DNA from: Sphingomonas sp.
GTDB taxonomy: Bacteria > Pseudomonadota > Alphaproteobacteria > Sphingomonadales > Sphingomonadaceae
Reading direction: 5' to 3'
NCBI GenBank assembly: GCA_017304655.1
Contig: JAFKLY010000010.1
Span: 64,501-128,500, forward strand
DNA length: 64,000 nt
Under the pieces are notes generated by a model, which did not search any database, was not told the origin of the DNA, and saw only the letters and a list, made by a program, of their open reading frames with translations. A program made the translations under genes and the position numbers. Shown here in pieces: positions 8,221 to 17,223 of this stretch (positions are counted from its first letter, which is position 1; every line of letters begins with the position of its first letter).

Positions 8221-9177
8221 TCAGTAGCCGCGCGAGAAGTCCACGACATGCTCGAGCGGTTCGCCGGCGAGATAGTGGCGCAGGTTCTTGACGAAACGCC
8301 GGGCGCCGCGCTCGAAGGCGCTCCGCTGGCTGCGGCCGGAGAGGTGCATGGTAATGAGCGCATTGGGCGCCTTCCACAGCGGGTCGTCCGCCGGCAGCGG
8401 CTCGGGGCTCGTCACGTCCAGAAAGGCGCTGCCGACCTGCCCCGCTTCCAGCGCCGCGATGAGCGCGCCCTGATCGATCAGATCGCCGCGCGCGATGTTC
8501 ACCAGGCGCACGCCCGGCTTCATCGCCGCCAGCTCCGCCGCGCCGATCATCGTGCGCGTGTCGCTGGTGCTGGGCGCGGCGAGGACCACGATATCGAAAT
8601 CGCCCAGCCGCGCGCGCCAGTCGTCCGCGCCGATGATTTGCGCCGCCGGATCGGCCAGACGCCGCACGCCCGTGACATCGACGCCGAAGGCGCGCAGGCG
8701 CGTGCCGATCTCGCTGCCGATGGCGCCATAGCCGATGACCAGCGCCCTAGCTCCGAGCAACTCGAAGTCGCCGGGCGGGGCGCCGCGAAGCCACTCGCGC
8801 CGGTCATGCGCGCGCACCACCTCATCGAGCCGCTTGGCCAGCGTCAGCACGCCGAGCACGGCAAAGTCGGCCACGACATCGGGCATCAGGCCCGCGCCAT
8901 TGGTGAAGATCTGTTCGCGCGCCTGAATCTCGTCGAGAGCGAATGCATCGAGCCCGGCGAGGATGGTGTTGATCCATTTGGCATTGACCGCCGCGCGCGG
9001 TGCCTTGGCATAGATACCGTCCGTGAACTCGTCGAACCAGCCGATCTCGGCCTGCGGCGCCAGTGCCATCGCCTCGTCCAGCGTGGTGAAGCCGCGCACA
9101 TCCACACCGGCGGGCAGCAGTGCCTCCAGCTGCGGGCGATAGCGCTCGGGGAAAACGATCAGGGGGCGTCCACTCAT
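8221..9177 (-). CDS. D-2-hydroxyacid dehydrogenase, NAD-binding
   Basis: 318 residues. The Rossmann dinucleotide motif is in ALVIGYGAIGSEIGTRL. The catalytic triad is visible: Arg in LVNIARGDLI, Glu in TSPEPLPADDPLW and His in ALITMHLSGRS. The N-terminal substrate domain is shorter and divergent (WFDEFTDGIY), as in GhrA-like glyoxylate/hydroxypyruvate reductases. The exact 2-ketoacid cannot be told. It is convergent with the SIMPL-like gene (10 nt apart). Confidence 0.88.
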   Translation of the reverse strand: MSGRPLIVFPERYRPQLEALLPAGVDVRGFTTLDEAMALAPQAEIGWFDEFTDGIYAKAPRAAVNAKWINTILAGLDAFALDEIQAREQIFTNGAGLMPDVVADFAVLGVLTLAKRLDEVVRAHDRREWLRGAPPGDFELLGARALVIGYGAIGSEIGTRLRAFGVDVTGVRRLADPAAQIIGADDWRARLGDFDIVVLAAPSTSDTRTMIGAAELAAMKPGVRLVNIARGDLIDQGALIAALEAGQVGSAFLDVTSPEPLPADDPLWKAPNALITMHLSGRSQRSAFERGARRFVKNLRHYLAGEPLEHVVDFSRGY

Positions 9178-9214
9178 CTGCAGCCTCTCCGGTCCACTGG
9201 CCCTCGCGGGGCGA

Positions 9215-9763
9215 TTATCTTGCCTGTTCCTTCAGCTCGACGGCAAGACCCGCCCGCAGCGACGGCATGCCGGCAGGCTCAGCAAAGAGGATGTCGTCCA
9301 CTTTCCACCCTCCTTCCTCGCGCAGCATGACGAAGCGGATGCGCCGCCGCGCGTTCCAACCGAGATCATACGAAACCACCGCCTCATAGCCCGGCCCGCG
9401 CATCTTGCGAACCGTCGTCGCCAGCACGGCAAAGCGCTTCGAATCCCAATCCTGGCATTGGCAGAACCAGTCGAAATCCGAGAAGGTCGTGACTTCATCG
9501 CGCGGCTGATGCGTTTGCCACTGGCGGATGAGATCGCGGGTGCGGCGCGTGTAAGGCGCCAGATTCTCGCTATAGCCCGGCCCCATCGGCTCGCGCTGGT
9601 AGATGGCGTAAAGCGCCTCGATGGTCGCCTTGATCTGCGCCGGTGCCGGATCGGGCGCCCTGGCCGCCAGCCCGCCGGGCGCGAGGCACAGCAGAGCGGG
9701 GATCAGGGCGGGCCAGCCTCTAGCCAAGGACCGGCTTCCAGTCCCAGCCGAGCGGGTCGCCAT
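9215..9763 (-). CDS. Exported DUF3828-like protein
   Basis: Up to 182 residues: a signal-like hydrophobic stretch (WPALIPALLCLAPGGLAARA), then an alpha/beta domain with WFCQCQDW, VRKMRGPGYEAVVSYDLG and RRRIRFVMLREEGGWKVDDI, the last typical of NTF2-like/DUF3828 proteins that end in a Trp-Lys-Val-Asp-Asp strand. Two starts are possible: ATG 9763, overlapping cysS by 44 nt, or TTG 9727, which gives a shorter, more usual signal peptide and has GGAAG upstream. Function unknown. It lies downstream of cysS in the same direction. Confidence 0.72.
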   Translation of the reverse strand: MATRSAGTGSRSLARGWPALIPALLCLAPGGLAARAPDPAPAQIKATIEALYAIYQREPMGPGYSENLAPYTRRTRDLIRQWQTHQPRDEVTTFSDFDWFCQCQDWDSKRFAVLATTVRKMRGPGYEAVVSYDLGWNARRRIRFVMLREEGGWKVDDILFAEPAGMPSLRAGLAVELKEQAR

Positions 9764-11405
9764 CCATCACCTCGACGCCCTGGGCGATGAGATCATCACG
9801 CAGCGCGTCGGATGCCGCGAAGTCCTTCTCCGCGCGCGCCTCCTTGCGGCGGATCAGCGTCGCCTCGATCTCGGCCTCCGTGATGGTCGCGGCCTTGGGC
9901 CGGACGCGCAGGTCCGCGCGGTCGAGCGTGAGCAGGCCGAGGCCGAGCACGGCGTCCATGGCCTCGACCAGTGCGCGCTTTTCCTCCGTCGGCACTTTCT
10001 TCACGGCCAGCGCCTCATCGAACAGGGTGAGCGCCACGGCCGTGTTGAGATCATCGCTCACTGCCTCGTCGAACCGGGCGAGCAGCGGCGCCAGCTTGGG
10101 GTGACGCACGGCATCGGCCGCGACCACATCCCTGAGCGGCGCGACCGCCATCACCATGCGCTTGAGGCGGGTGAGCGCGGCGGCGAGATGATCCCAGCCG
10201 AATTCCAGCTCGCTGCGATAATGCGCCTGCAGGCACATCATCCGGTACGCAAGCGGATGGAAGCCGCGATCGATGAGCAATTGCAGGCGCAGGAACTCGC
10301 CGGCCGACTTGCTCATCTTGCCGGTGCGGTCGATCAGGAAATTATTGTGCATCCAGAGACGCGCGCCGCTGTTCTGCGCGCAATCGAGATGGCCATGCGC
10401 GGCATCGAAGCCGGCGATCGCCTGATTCTGGGCAATCTCATTGGGGTGGTGAATCTCGCGATGGTCGATGCCGCCGGTGTGGATGTCGAAGGGCAGGCCG
10501 AGCAGCGCGCGGCTCATCACCGAGCATTCCAGATGCCAGCCCGGCGCGCCCTTGCCCCAGGGCGAATCCCATTCCATCTGCCGCGTCTCGCCCGGCGGCG
10601 TCTTGCGCCAGATGGCGAAGTCGGCATCATTTCTTTTGCCTTCAACTGAATCAATCCGCCCCTCTCGCAAAAGGGCGCGGGCCTCTCTAATAGATTCAAT
10701 TGCCGAATCTAGGTCTTCAAGGTTACCGAGCGCATGAGCTAGTCTTAAATACCGTTCGGAATTTGACTTTCTTTTGCTTGCATTTTCTAGAAAGTCTCGA
10801 AACTGCCGGATTTTTTCAAGTACCGCCTCTTGGCTATTTTCGGCCTGCTGAATACTGTAAAACCATTCGTTCGCAGCGGAGAGGAATTCGTCTTGCCGAG
10901 CGAGCCGGCCATAATCGGCCACGGTCGAGACGTCGAAATAGAGGCCCGAGGGCAGTTCGTAGCAGTGCCTGTCCGCGATGCTCTTCGCGAACTCGATCAT
11001 CTGCGGCACATAGTCGGTCGCGATGGACCAGTGGGCCGGCTGGCGAATGTTGAGCGCCTTTACGTCCGCCCAATAAGCCTGCGTGTAATGCTGCGCGATG
11101 TCCCAGATGGACTGCGCCTGCTGCGCCGCCATCTTCTCCATCTTGTCCTCGCCCGCATCGGCATCGTCAGTCAGGTGGCCGACATCAGTGATGTTGATGA
11201 CATGGGTGAGCTTGTAGCCCTTGAAGCTGAGCGTACGCCCCAGCGTGTCCGCGAACACATAGGCCCGCATGTTGCCGATATGCGGATAATTATACACGGT
11301 CGGCCCGCAGCTATAGACACGCGCCTCACCCGGATGGACGGGCTCGAACGGCTCCAGCGAGCGCGTGAGGCTGTTGAACAGGCGCAGGGGCACAGTGTCG
11401 GTCAT
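9720..11405 (-). CDS. cysS: Cysteinyl-tRNA synthetase with an in-frame insertion
   Basis: 561 residues, about 100 longer than E. coli CysRS. It charges tRNA-Cys. HIGH-type motif: CGPTVYNYPHIGNMRAY (residues 33-49); KMSKS at 363-367; zinc-site candidates are Cys33, Cys294 and the GGIDHREIHHPNE block at 311-323. That block and NITDVGHLTDDADAGEDKM differ from the common HGGGxDLxFPHHENE enzyme and suggest a divergent CysRS lineage. Residues about 172-246 interrupt the conserved YGRLA...EGKRNDADFAIW segment with a charged helical insert. The DNA for it (10681-10860) is about 42 percent GC by count, well below its surroundings. MTDTVPLRLFN is chosen as start; upstream codons are not conserved in type. 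Confidence 0.93.
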   Translation of the reverse strand: MTDTVPLRLFNSLTRSLEPFEPVHPGEARVYSCGPTVYNYPHIGNMRAYVFADTLGRTLSFKGYKLTHVINITDVGHLTDDADAGEDKMEKMAAQQAQSIWDIAQHYTQAYWADVKALNIRQPAHWSIATDYVPQMIEFAKSIADRHCYELPSGLYFDVSTVADYGRLARQDEFLSAANEWFYSIQQAENSQEAVLEKIRQFRDFLENASKRKSNSERYLRLAHALGNLEDLDSAIESIREARALLREGRIDSVEGKRNDADFAIWRKTPPGETRQMEWDSPWGKGAPGWHLECSVMSRALLGLPFDIHTGGIDHREIHHPNEIAQNQAIAGFDAAHGHLDCAQNSGARLWMHNNFLIDRTGKMSKSAGEFLRLQLLIDRGFHPLAYRMMCLQAHYRSELEFGWDHLAAALTRLKRMVMAVAPLRDVVAADAVRHPKLAPLLARFDEAVSDDLNTAVALTLFDEALAVKKVPTEEKRALVEAMDAVLGLGLLTLDRADLRVRPKAATITEAEIEATLIRRKEARAEKDFAASDALRDDLIAQGVEVMDGDPLGWDWKPVLG

Positions 11406-11630
11406 GGCTCGCTCGGTCAGAAAACGCGTTCTCTTGAGGCGCTTTCCACCCGCCGTCAACCGGGCGGGGCCGGGCTTTACTTCCGGATGGACATGTGCGC
11501 GGCTTAGAGTATAACTTGAAGTAACAGGTCAATATTACAGAATATTTCGTTATATTTCATATTGAAATACATCGGATTTTTACCCGGCAATGAAATCCTG
11601 CAGCTCCATTTCTGATGGAGGACTGTTACC

Positions 11631-12227
11631 ATGACCAGTATATCCGGGTCATTTCAAATGCACTCGATGCAATCCCCGCGCTCCATGATGGACAAGCGGA
11701 TCGATGCGGCGGTTTCAGCCGGGAGTATCAGCACGGAAGACCAGACCGCGCTGGACTCGGCGCTCGATGCCATTGACAGCACGCTCTCGGCCGGCAGTGC
11801 CAAGCAGACCAGCCGGCTCGCACCCGCCGACATGAAGGAGCAAATCGACAGCCTGATCGACGGACAGGTTTCCGCCGGCACGCTGACCGAGGATCAGGCC
11901 ACGGAACTGCGCAACTTCTTCGCACAGGGACCATCCGCAGCCGACGGAAGCTCGGCGAGCGGCACGGAAGAAACGGGCGAGCTGGCAGGGATCGGCGGCA
12001 CGCGGGGCATGCGCCCGATGGGGCCGCCGCCCGGTCCGCCGCCCGGCGGCAGCGATGAGGAAAGTTCATCGGACGACGAAACGAGCATCACCGACCAGCT
12101 TGATACGCTCATCGCGTTTCTCGAAAAGCTGCGGCAAAGCCTCTCGTCAGACAACGGCTACAGCCTTGCCGGCAGCACGAGCAGCGGCAGCACGGCCAGC
12201 GGTCTGGTCGTGGATCAGCTTGCCTGA
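11631..12227 (+). CDS. Hypothetical protein with a duplicated helical motif and Pro/Gly linker
   Basis: 198 residues, not recognised. Two related segments stand in tandem: MDKRIDAAVSAGSISTEDQTALDSALDAI (about 20-48) and MKEQIDSLIDGQVSAGTLTEDQATELRNFF (about 65-94). Both read hydrophobic-Asp, 'SAG(S/T)(I/L)(S/T)xEDQ', then a helix. A Gly/Pro linker GMRPMGPPPGPPPGG, an acidic Ser run and a helical C-terminus follow. No signal peptide is seen. GGAGG lies 9 nt before the ATG. Upstream DNA (11510-11600) is strongly AT-rich and probably holds the promoter. Confidence 0.78.
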   Translation: MTSISGSFQMHSMQSPRSMMDKRIDAAVSAGSISTEDQTALDSALDAIDSTLSAGSAKQTSRLAPADMKEQIDSLIDGQVSAGTLTEDQATELRNFFAQGPSAADGSSASGTEETGELAGIGGTRGMRPMGPPPGPPPGGSDEESSSDDETSITDQLDTLIAFLEKLRQSLSSDNGYSLAGSTSSGSTASGLVVDQLA

Positions 12228-12245
12228 CCATGAAGCGGGGACGGG

Positions 12246-12275
12246 GGGCGGGTCCGACAAGATCGCGGCCCGCCC
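12246..12275. terminator. Hairpin between convergent hypothetical gene and infC
   Basis: GGGCGGG (12246-12252) and CCCGCCC (12269-12275) pair perfectly around a 16-nt loop, between the two convergent stops. It probably serves both transcripts. Confidence 0.5.
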
Positions 12276-12290
12276 TTCCCTAAAACAGGC

Positions 12291-12842
12291 TCACGCCTTG
12301 GGCGAGAGCACCATGAGCATCTGGCGCCCTTCGAGACGCGGATAGGATTCCACCTTGGCGACCTCGGCCGTATTCTCGGCAACGCGCTGGAGGAGTTGCA
12401 TGCCGAGCTGCTGATGCGCCATCTCGCGGCCGCGGAACCGCAGCGTGACCTTCACCTTGTCACCCTCGCCGATGAAGTCGAAGACCTTCTTCATCTTGGT
12501 GTCATAGTCATGGTCATCGATGTTCGGACGCATCTTGATCTCTTTGATCTCCTGCGTCCGCTGGGTCTTGCGGGCAATATTGGCCTTTTTCTGCGCCTCG
12601 TACTTGTACTTGCCAATATCGAGGTACTTGCAGACCGGCGGATCGGCCGTGGGCGAGACCTCGACGAGGTCGAGGCCGACCTCGGCTGCCTGCTCGATCG
12701 CCTCACGCGTGAACATGATGCCAAGATTTTCGCCATTCTCATCAATGACGCGCACCTTGGGCACATTGATGAATTCATTGTAGCGCGGGCCGTTCATCGG
12801 CGGGGGCGGCGCCAACGGGCGGCGCATCATCGGGGGTCGGAT
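12291..12842 (-). CDS. infC: Translation initiation factor IF-3 (ATC start)
   Basis: 183 residues from an ATC codon at 12842. IF-3 binds the 30S subunit and checks start-codon pairing. The N domain ([24 protein letters not shown]), the linker with [17 protein letters not shown], and the C domain ([32 protein letters not shown]) are complete. AAGGAG is 10 nt upstream of ATC and about 22 nt from the first ATG, so ATC fits best. Rare starts (AUU, AUC, AUA) are the known basis of infC autoregulation. rpmI and rplT do not follow; the next gene is convergent. Confidence 0.95.
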   Translation of the reverse strand: MRPPMMRRPLAPPPPMNGPRYNEFINVPKVRVIDENGENLGIMFTREAIEQAAEVGLDLVEVSPTADPPVCKYLDIGKYKYEAQKKANIARKTQRTQEIKEIKMRPNIDDHDYDTKMKKVFDFIGEGDKVKVTLRFRGREMAHQQLGMQLLQRVAENTAEVAKVESYPRLEGRQMLMVLSPKA

Positions 12843-13004
12843 AGCCAGTTCTCCTTGGGCTGTAATCGTCTCTGCGGCTAACTTAACGGTTTTTCCCGGA
12901 AACGGAAAGAGGCGTGCCACCAAGGGCACGCAACTGCGGCGCCTTAGCCACAGTTGGTTAACGGGAGTCAAATGCCGAAAGCCGTCGGGCTGTCATATAG
13001 GGTG

Positions 13005-13472
13005 TCATGATGCTCGCCGCGAGTCCCCCGACGCGGGATAACGGAAGTGGACGAGCGGATAGGGGCGCCCGGCCGGATCACATGGCGACCGCCCGGTGCG
13101 CACGAAGCCCCGCCGCTCATAAAAGGCCACGGCCTGCGGCGCCTGTTCGCTTGCATCCACCTTCGCATCGGGCACGAGGCGCAGAGCGTGCGCCACGAGC
13201 GTGCTGCCAAACCCGCGCTCATGCAGGGCAGGATCAACGAACAGCGAATCGATCTCGTCCGTCCCCATGCCGAGGAAAGCCTGCACCTGCCCGGCCTCGT
13301 CGACCGCGACCCAGAGGTCGACCTGCGGCAGATGCTCATGCTCGACCATCACGTCGATCTCGGCGCGGTCCTGCGCCGACAGGAAGCCGTGCGTCGCATC
13401 GACGGCGGCCCGCCAGATCGCGAGGGCGCGCGGCAGGTCCGCCGCCGTTCCCTTGCGGACGGTGATGGTCAA
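13005..13472 (-). CDS. GNAT family N-acetyltransferase
   Basis: 155 residues. GNAT fold: N-terminal [28 protein letters not shown], the beta4 strand [25 protein letters not shown] with the acetyl-CoA loop (RGFGS in place of RGxGxG/A), and [13 protein letters not shown]. It resembles the YjaB/PA4866-like group that starts with 'THxFLS'. Start is TTG 13472, whose TTGA overlaps the thrS stop by 4 nt, so it is coupled to thrS. The substrate is unknown. It sits between thrS and infC. Confidence 0.88.
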   Translation of the reverse strand: MTITVRKGTAADLPRALAIWRAAVDATHGFLSAQDRAEIDVMVEHEHLPQVDLWVAVDEAGQVQAFLGMGTDEIDSLFVDPALHERGFGSTLVAHALRLVPDAKVDASEQAPQAVAFYERRGFVRTGRSPCDPAGRPYPLVHFRYPASGDSRRAS

Positions 13473-15469
13473 CGCAGGTCCGGCGCCGTCGCCTCGCCAA
13501 CAAGCTGCGCGATCAGGTCCTCGACGCGCATCACCTTCTGATGCTCGTCGCTGCCCAGGCGGCGCAGCGCGACCGTGCCTTCCTCCGCCTCGCGCCGGCC
13601 GACGACCAGCAGATACGGCACCTTGGCAAGGCTGTGCTCGCGCACCTTGTAGTTGATCTTCTCGTTGCGCAGATCCGTCTCTGCGCGGATGCCGGCGGCG
13701 GTGAGCCGCGCCACGACATCGCTCGCATAGTCGTCCGCATCCGACACGATCGTCGCGACCACAGCCTGCGTGGGCGCCAGCCAGAGCGGGAACCTGCCGG
13801 CATAATGCTCGATGAGAATGCCGATGAAGCGCTCATAGCTGCCGAAGATGGCGCGATGGAGCATCACCGGGCGGTGGCGCGCGCCATCCTCGCCAATGTA
13901 GCTCGCGTCCAGCCGCTCGGGCAGCACGCGGTCGGACTGGATAGTGCCAACCTGCCAGGTGCGGCCGATCGCGTCGGTCAGGTGCCATTCCAGCTTGGGC
14001 GCATAGAAGGCGCCTTCGCCGGGCAGCTCTTCCCAGCCATACTCGTCCGTGGCGAGGCCCGCGCGGACGACGGCGTCGCGCAGCTCGGCTTCCGCCTTGT
14101 CCCACATTTCCTCGGTGCCGAAGCGCTTCTCCGGGCGAAGCGCCAGCTTGATCGAATAAGTGAAGCCGAAATCCTTGTAGACGCGGTCGGCAAGACGGCA
14201 GAAATCCTGCACTTCGTCGACGATCTGGTCCTCACGGCAGAAGATGTGGCCATCATCCTGGGTGAACTGGCGCACACGCATCAGGCCGTGCAACGCGCCA
14301 TGCGGCTCGTTGCGGTGACAGCAGCCATTTTCGACCAGGCGCAGCGGCAGGTCCCGATAGGATTTGATCCCCTGCTTGAAGATCAGGATGTGCGCCGGGC
14401 AGTTCATCGGCTTCAGGGCCATCCACTGCACATCGTCCGACACCATCGGGCCTTCATCCTCGACGTTCGGCGTCTCGTCGGGAATGACGAACATATTCTC
14501 GCGATACTTGCCCCAGTGGCCGGACTGCTCCCATTGGCGCGCGTCCATGACCTGCGGAGTCTTCACTTCCTTGCTGCCGGCGCCATTCACCGCGCGGCGC
14601 ATATAATCTTCCAGCGCACGGTAGATGACATAGCCATTGGGGTGCCAGAAGACGCTGCCATGCGCTTCCTGCTGGAGGTGGAACAGGTCCATGTCCTGCC
14701 CGAGGCGGCGATGATCGCGCTTGGCCGCTTCCTCGAGACGCGTGAGATGCGCGTCGAGCTGCTTCTTGTTGAGCCAGCCCGTGCCATAGATGCGCGAAAG
14801 CTGGGCATTCTTCTGGTCGCCGCGCCAGTAAGCGCCCGAGACGCGCATCAGCTTGAACGCCTGCGGGTCGAGCTTGCCGGTGGAGGCCAGATGCGGCCCC
14901 CGGCACATGTCCAGCCAGTCGCTGCCGGACCAGTAGACCGTCAGTTCCTCATGCTCGGGCAGTTCCGCTGCCCATTCCGCCTTGAAGCGCTCGCCCTGAC
15001 CGCTCCACCGCTCGATGAGCTGGGCGCGCGACCAGACCTCGCGCCGCAGCGGCTTGTCGGCAGCGATAATCTCCCGCATCTTCGCCTCGATCGCCGGCAG
15101 GTCGTCCTCGGTGAACGGGCCGCGATCGGCCGCGGGCGCGAAGTCATAATAAAAGCCATCGTCCGTGGACGGGCCGAACGTGATCTGCGTGCCGGGGAAC
15201 AGCGCCTGCACCGCCTCGGCCAGGACATGCGCATAATCGTGGCGGACCAGCTCAAGCGCGTCCGCCTCGTCCTTCGCCGTCACCAGCGCGAGCTGCGCGT
15301 CCGCCTCGATGGGGCGCATGATGTCGACCAGTTCGCCATCCATGCGCGCGGCGATGGCCGCTTTGGCCAGGCCGGGGCCGATGGCGGCCGCGATCTCCCC
15401 CGGCGTGGTCCCGCGCGCAACCTCGCGCTGCGAGCCATCGGGGAGCGTAATCTTCACCAGTTCCGTCAT
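13469..15469 (-). CDS. thrS: Threonyl-tRNA synthetase
   Basis: 666 residues. Domains in order: TGS (1-65), editing domain with the zinc-type [12 protein letters not shown] helix, class II catalytic core ([14 protein letters not shown] and [26 protein letters not shown], where Cys and His bind zinc), and an anticodon-binding domain ([20 protein letters not shown] to [19 protein letters not shown]). It attaches threonine to tRNA-Thr and removes mischarged serine. It heads a minus-strand set thrS-GNAT-infC. Confidence 0.97.
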   Translation of the reverse strand: MTELVKITLPDGSQREVARGTTPGEIAAAIGPGLAKAAIAARMDGELVDIMRPIEADAQLALVTAKDEADALELVRHDYAHVLAEAVQALFPGTQITFGPSTDDGFYYDFAPAADRGPFTEDDLPAIEAKMREIIAADKPLRREVWSRAQLIERWSGQGERFKAEWAAELPEHEELTVYWSGSDWLDMCRGPHLASTGKLDPQAFKLMRVSGAYWRGDQKNAQLSRIYGTGWLNKKQLDAHLTRLEEAAKRDHRRLGQDMDLFHLQQEAHGSVFWHPNGYVIYRALEDYMRRAVNGAGSKEVKTPQVMDARQWEQSGHWGKYRENMFVIPDETPNVEDEGPMVSDDVQWMALKPMNCPAHILIFKQGIKSYRDLPLRLVENGCCHRNEPHGALHGLMRVRQFTQDDGHIFCREDQIVDEVQDFCRLADRVYKDFGFTYSIKLALRPEKRFGTEEMWDKAEAELRDAVVRAGLATDEYGWEELPGEGAFYAPKLEWHLTDAIGRTWQVGTIQSDRVLPERLDASYIGEDGARHRPVMLHRAIFGSYERFIGILIEHYAGRFPLWLAPTQAVVATIVSDADDYASDVVARLTAAGIRAETDLRNEKINYKVREHSLAKVPYLLVVGRREAEEGTVALRRLGSDEHQKVMRVEDLIAQLVGEATAPDLR

Positions 15470-15605
15470 CGGTTTCGTTCCTGTCTGCGCGCCTGCGCTT
15501 AGGCAAGCGCGGCTGACTTGAAAAGAGGCAGGAAAGAGAGGAGCCGCGCCACGCCCCTTTCCCTTTCCGGGCGGGGCCTGCGGCGGTGCGTGTCAGTGCG
15601 TGAGC

Positions 15606-15764
15606 GTGACGCGCAAGCCGAGGCCCCCCGGAGTCCGGGTGGCGGTAGTCGTCGTCGTGGTGGCGATCAACCTCGGCATGGCGGCGCTTCTAGCGGCAAG
15701 AGGTGAATTTGTCACGAATGTTGCGGAGGAAGTCGCGCCGCAAGGATTGGTGACGCCAAGCTAG
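15606..15764 (+). CDS. Possible small single-span membrane protein
   Basis: A 52-codon frame starting at GTG 15606: basic N-terminus TRKPRPPGVR, one hydrophobic helix VAVVVVVVAINLGMAALLA, then a short acidic tail ending QGLVTPS. This is the layout of a small inner-membrane protein. There is no clear ribosome site upstream. The stop overlaps the pYEATS gene stop by 3 nt on the other strand. The rest of 15470-15760 shows no other gene; the run of GTC/GTG codons could also be chance. Confidence 0.35.
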   Translation: MTRKPRPPGVRVAVVVVVVAINLGMAALLAARGEFVTNVAEEVAPQGLVTPS

Positions 15765-16918
15765 CGCTGACGGAACGCTTCGGGCGCATCCGGCAGGGTC
15801 GCAAGGTTCAGTTCAAGCCTTTCGCCATCCTCCAGCAGAACACCGACGGTGAAGGCGCCATAAGCGATGACTTCCAGCGTCGCGGTGCCATCCGGGCCGA
15901 ACGCCACCTTCTTGGGGTCCGGGCCGAAGGTCGGATGGAGGTAGATGGTCGCCGTCTGCCCGGAGCGACTTTCCGGTCGATCGGCCGTGAGAAGCAGCCG
16001 GATCGTGAAGAACTGATCGAGCTTGTCCAGCGGCGTGACAGACGCGCTGAGACGGCAACCGCCGGCCACCGAATCCCCGCCGAACTTGCCGCGCCAGGGA
16101 TCGTCGGGAAAGTCGCTGGTTTGCTTGGCGATGGCCTTGGCTGAATCGACACTCTCGCTCGGGGCCAGCCGCACCGCCGTCTCCGCAATGCTGCGCGCGT
16201 CGTTCGCTTGCTGGTTTGGCAAGGTCGTGACTGACGTCTGCTGAAGCAGCCCCGCTTTCTTCTTGGACTCGATCAACGCATCGATCTGCCCTTGCGCATC
16301 ACTCCGGCCCGCAACCATCTCCGCGATGAAATAGCGCCGCATCGCGATATAGACGATCAGGAAACCATTGGCGGCAAAGGCGACCGCGATGATGGTCGCC
16401 GGCGCCGGACCGGCATCAGCGTGGCCGAGCATCAGCCGGCTCGAATAAGTAAAGGCCCGCTGAAAGGCTGCCTCCCAGAAGGTATATTGCGTCAGCGTGA
16501 GACCGATGAGGATCTTGGTCACCCAATCGGCGACCTGCTCCAGATTGGTGCTTTCCTGATAGCCCGTCGCAGTGAGCGCGCCACCAGCCTGCTGCGCGCC
16601 GCTCACCCCGTCTGACAGGCGCACCTCGCGGACCGAAGGCAGACCGAACAGCAGGCCAAGCAACGCGCCCACCAGCCAGGAGGCCAGCGCCGTAAGCCCG
16701 GACCAGAGCAGGAACTGCGCCAGATCGAACAGGATGAAGAAGCGCCGCAGGATTCCCGCGATCAGCAGGAGCGACAGGGCCGCGGATGCCAGCATGCACA
16801 AGGTGGCCAGCGCACGCTCGGTGTGGATGACCCCGCCGCTGCGATCCCGAAAAACGGCTTCGCCCTGTTTCGTCCGATAACCGAAGATCGACGGTATCGC
16901 ATCCCATCGCATGTTCAT
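15761..16918 (-). CDS. Membrane-anchored pYEATS domain protein
   Basis: 385 residues. Three hydrophobic regions (about 37-57, 65-93, 172-193) make a membrane module. A Gln/Ala-rich cytosolic linker (210-270) follows, then a C-terminal beta-rich domain (about 285-378) with TIYLHPTFGPDPKKVAFGPDG and AYGAFTVGVLLEDGERLELNLA, which match the prokaryotic YEATS (pYEATS) pattern. Eukaryotic YEATS domains read acylated lysines; pYEATS proteins are proposed parts of signalling or conflict systems. The ligand here is unknown. Start MNMRWD is chosen; upstream residues are not membrane or domain sequence. It diverges from the YjgN gene. Confidence 0.75.
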   Translation of the reverse strand: MNMRWDAIPSIFGYRTKQGEAVFRDRSGGVIHTERALATLCMLASAALSLLLIAGILRRFFILFDLAQFLLWSGLTALASWLVGALLGLLFGLPSVREVRLSDGVSGAQQAGGALTATGYQESTNLEQVADWVTKILIGLTLTQYTFWEAAFQRAFTYSSRLMLGHADAGPAPATIIAVAFAANGFLIVYIAMRRYFIAEMVAGRSDAQGQIDALIESKKKAGLLQQTSVTTLPNQQANDARSIAETAVRLAPSESVDSAKAIAKQTSDFPDDPWRGKFGGDSVAGGCRLSASVTPLDKLDQFFTIRLLLTADRPESRSGQTATIYLHPTFGPDPKKVAFGPDGTATLEVIAYGAFTVGVLLEDGERLELNLATLPDAPEAFRQR

Positions 16919-17223
16919 GACCCGACACCCCCAAAGGCCTGATCCATGGGCAGGGACACTAGCACGCGCGCTTGCCGGCCGGAGAGGAGAAGCGACCGAA
17001 ATGGCGAATCCCGGGCGCGCGCTTCTCCTGTCGCAGACTATGGACCAGTGCCCCATCACTGCGCAAAGCAGAGAACAAATCCCTGTCCGGCCACGACACA
17101 ATCACGCCATGGCAGTATTTCATTCCCCACCATCAAATATCTGCTTCATTCCGTCTTTGCTTGACAGTCGTGGCGAGAGCCGTGACTTCTCCGGTTCAAG
17201 ACTATCTGGGGGAGCTATCGCCG
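16919..17223. other. Intergenic region between divergent pYEATS and YjgN genes
   Basis: 305 nt without a gene. It holds the promoters of both genes. A TTGACA at 17162-17167 is a possible -35 for the YjgN gene, without a convincing -10. GGGGGAG at 17210-17216 is its ribosome site. No repeats were noticed. Confidence 0.4.

Noticed and set aside
10660-10905. Intein or group I/II intron in cysS
   Set aside because: The inserted segment is far too short for an intein, lacks the Cys/Ser...His-Asn splice residues, and the frame is continuous, so no intron is needed.
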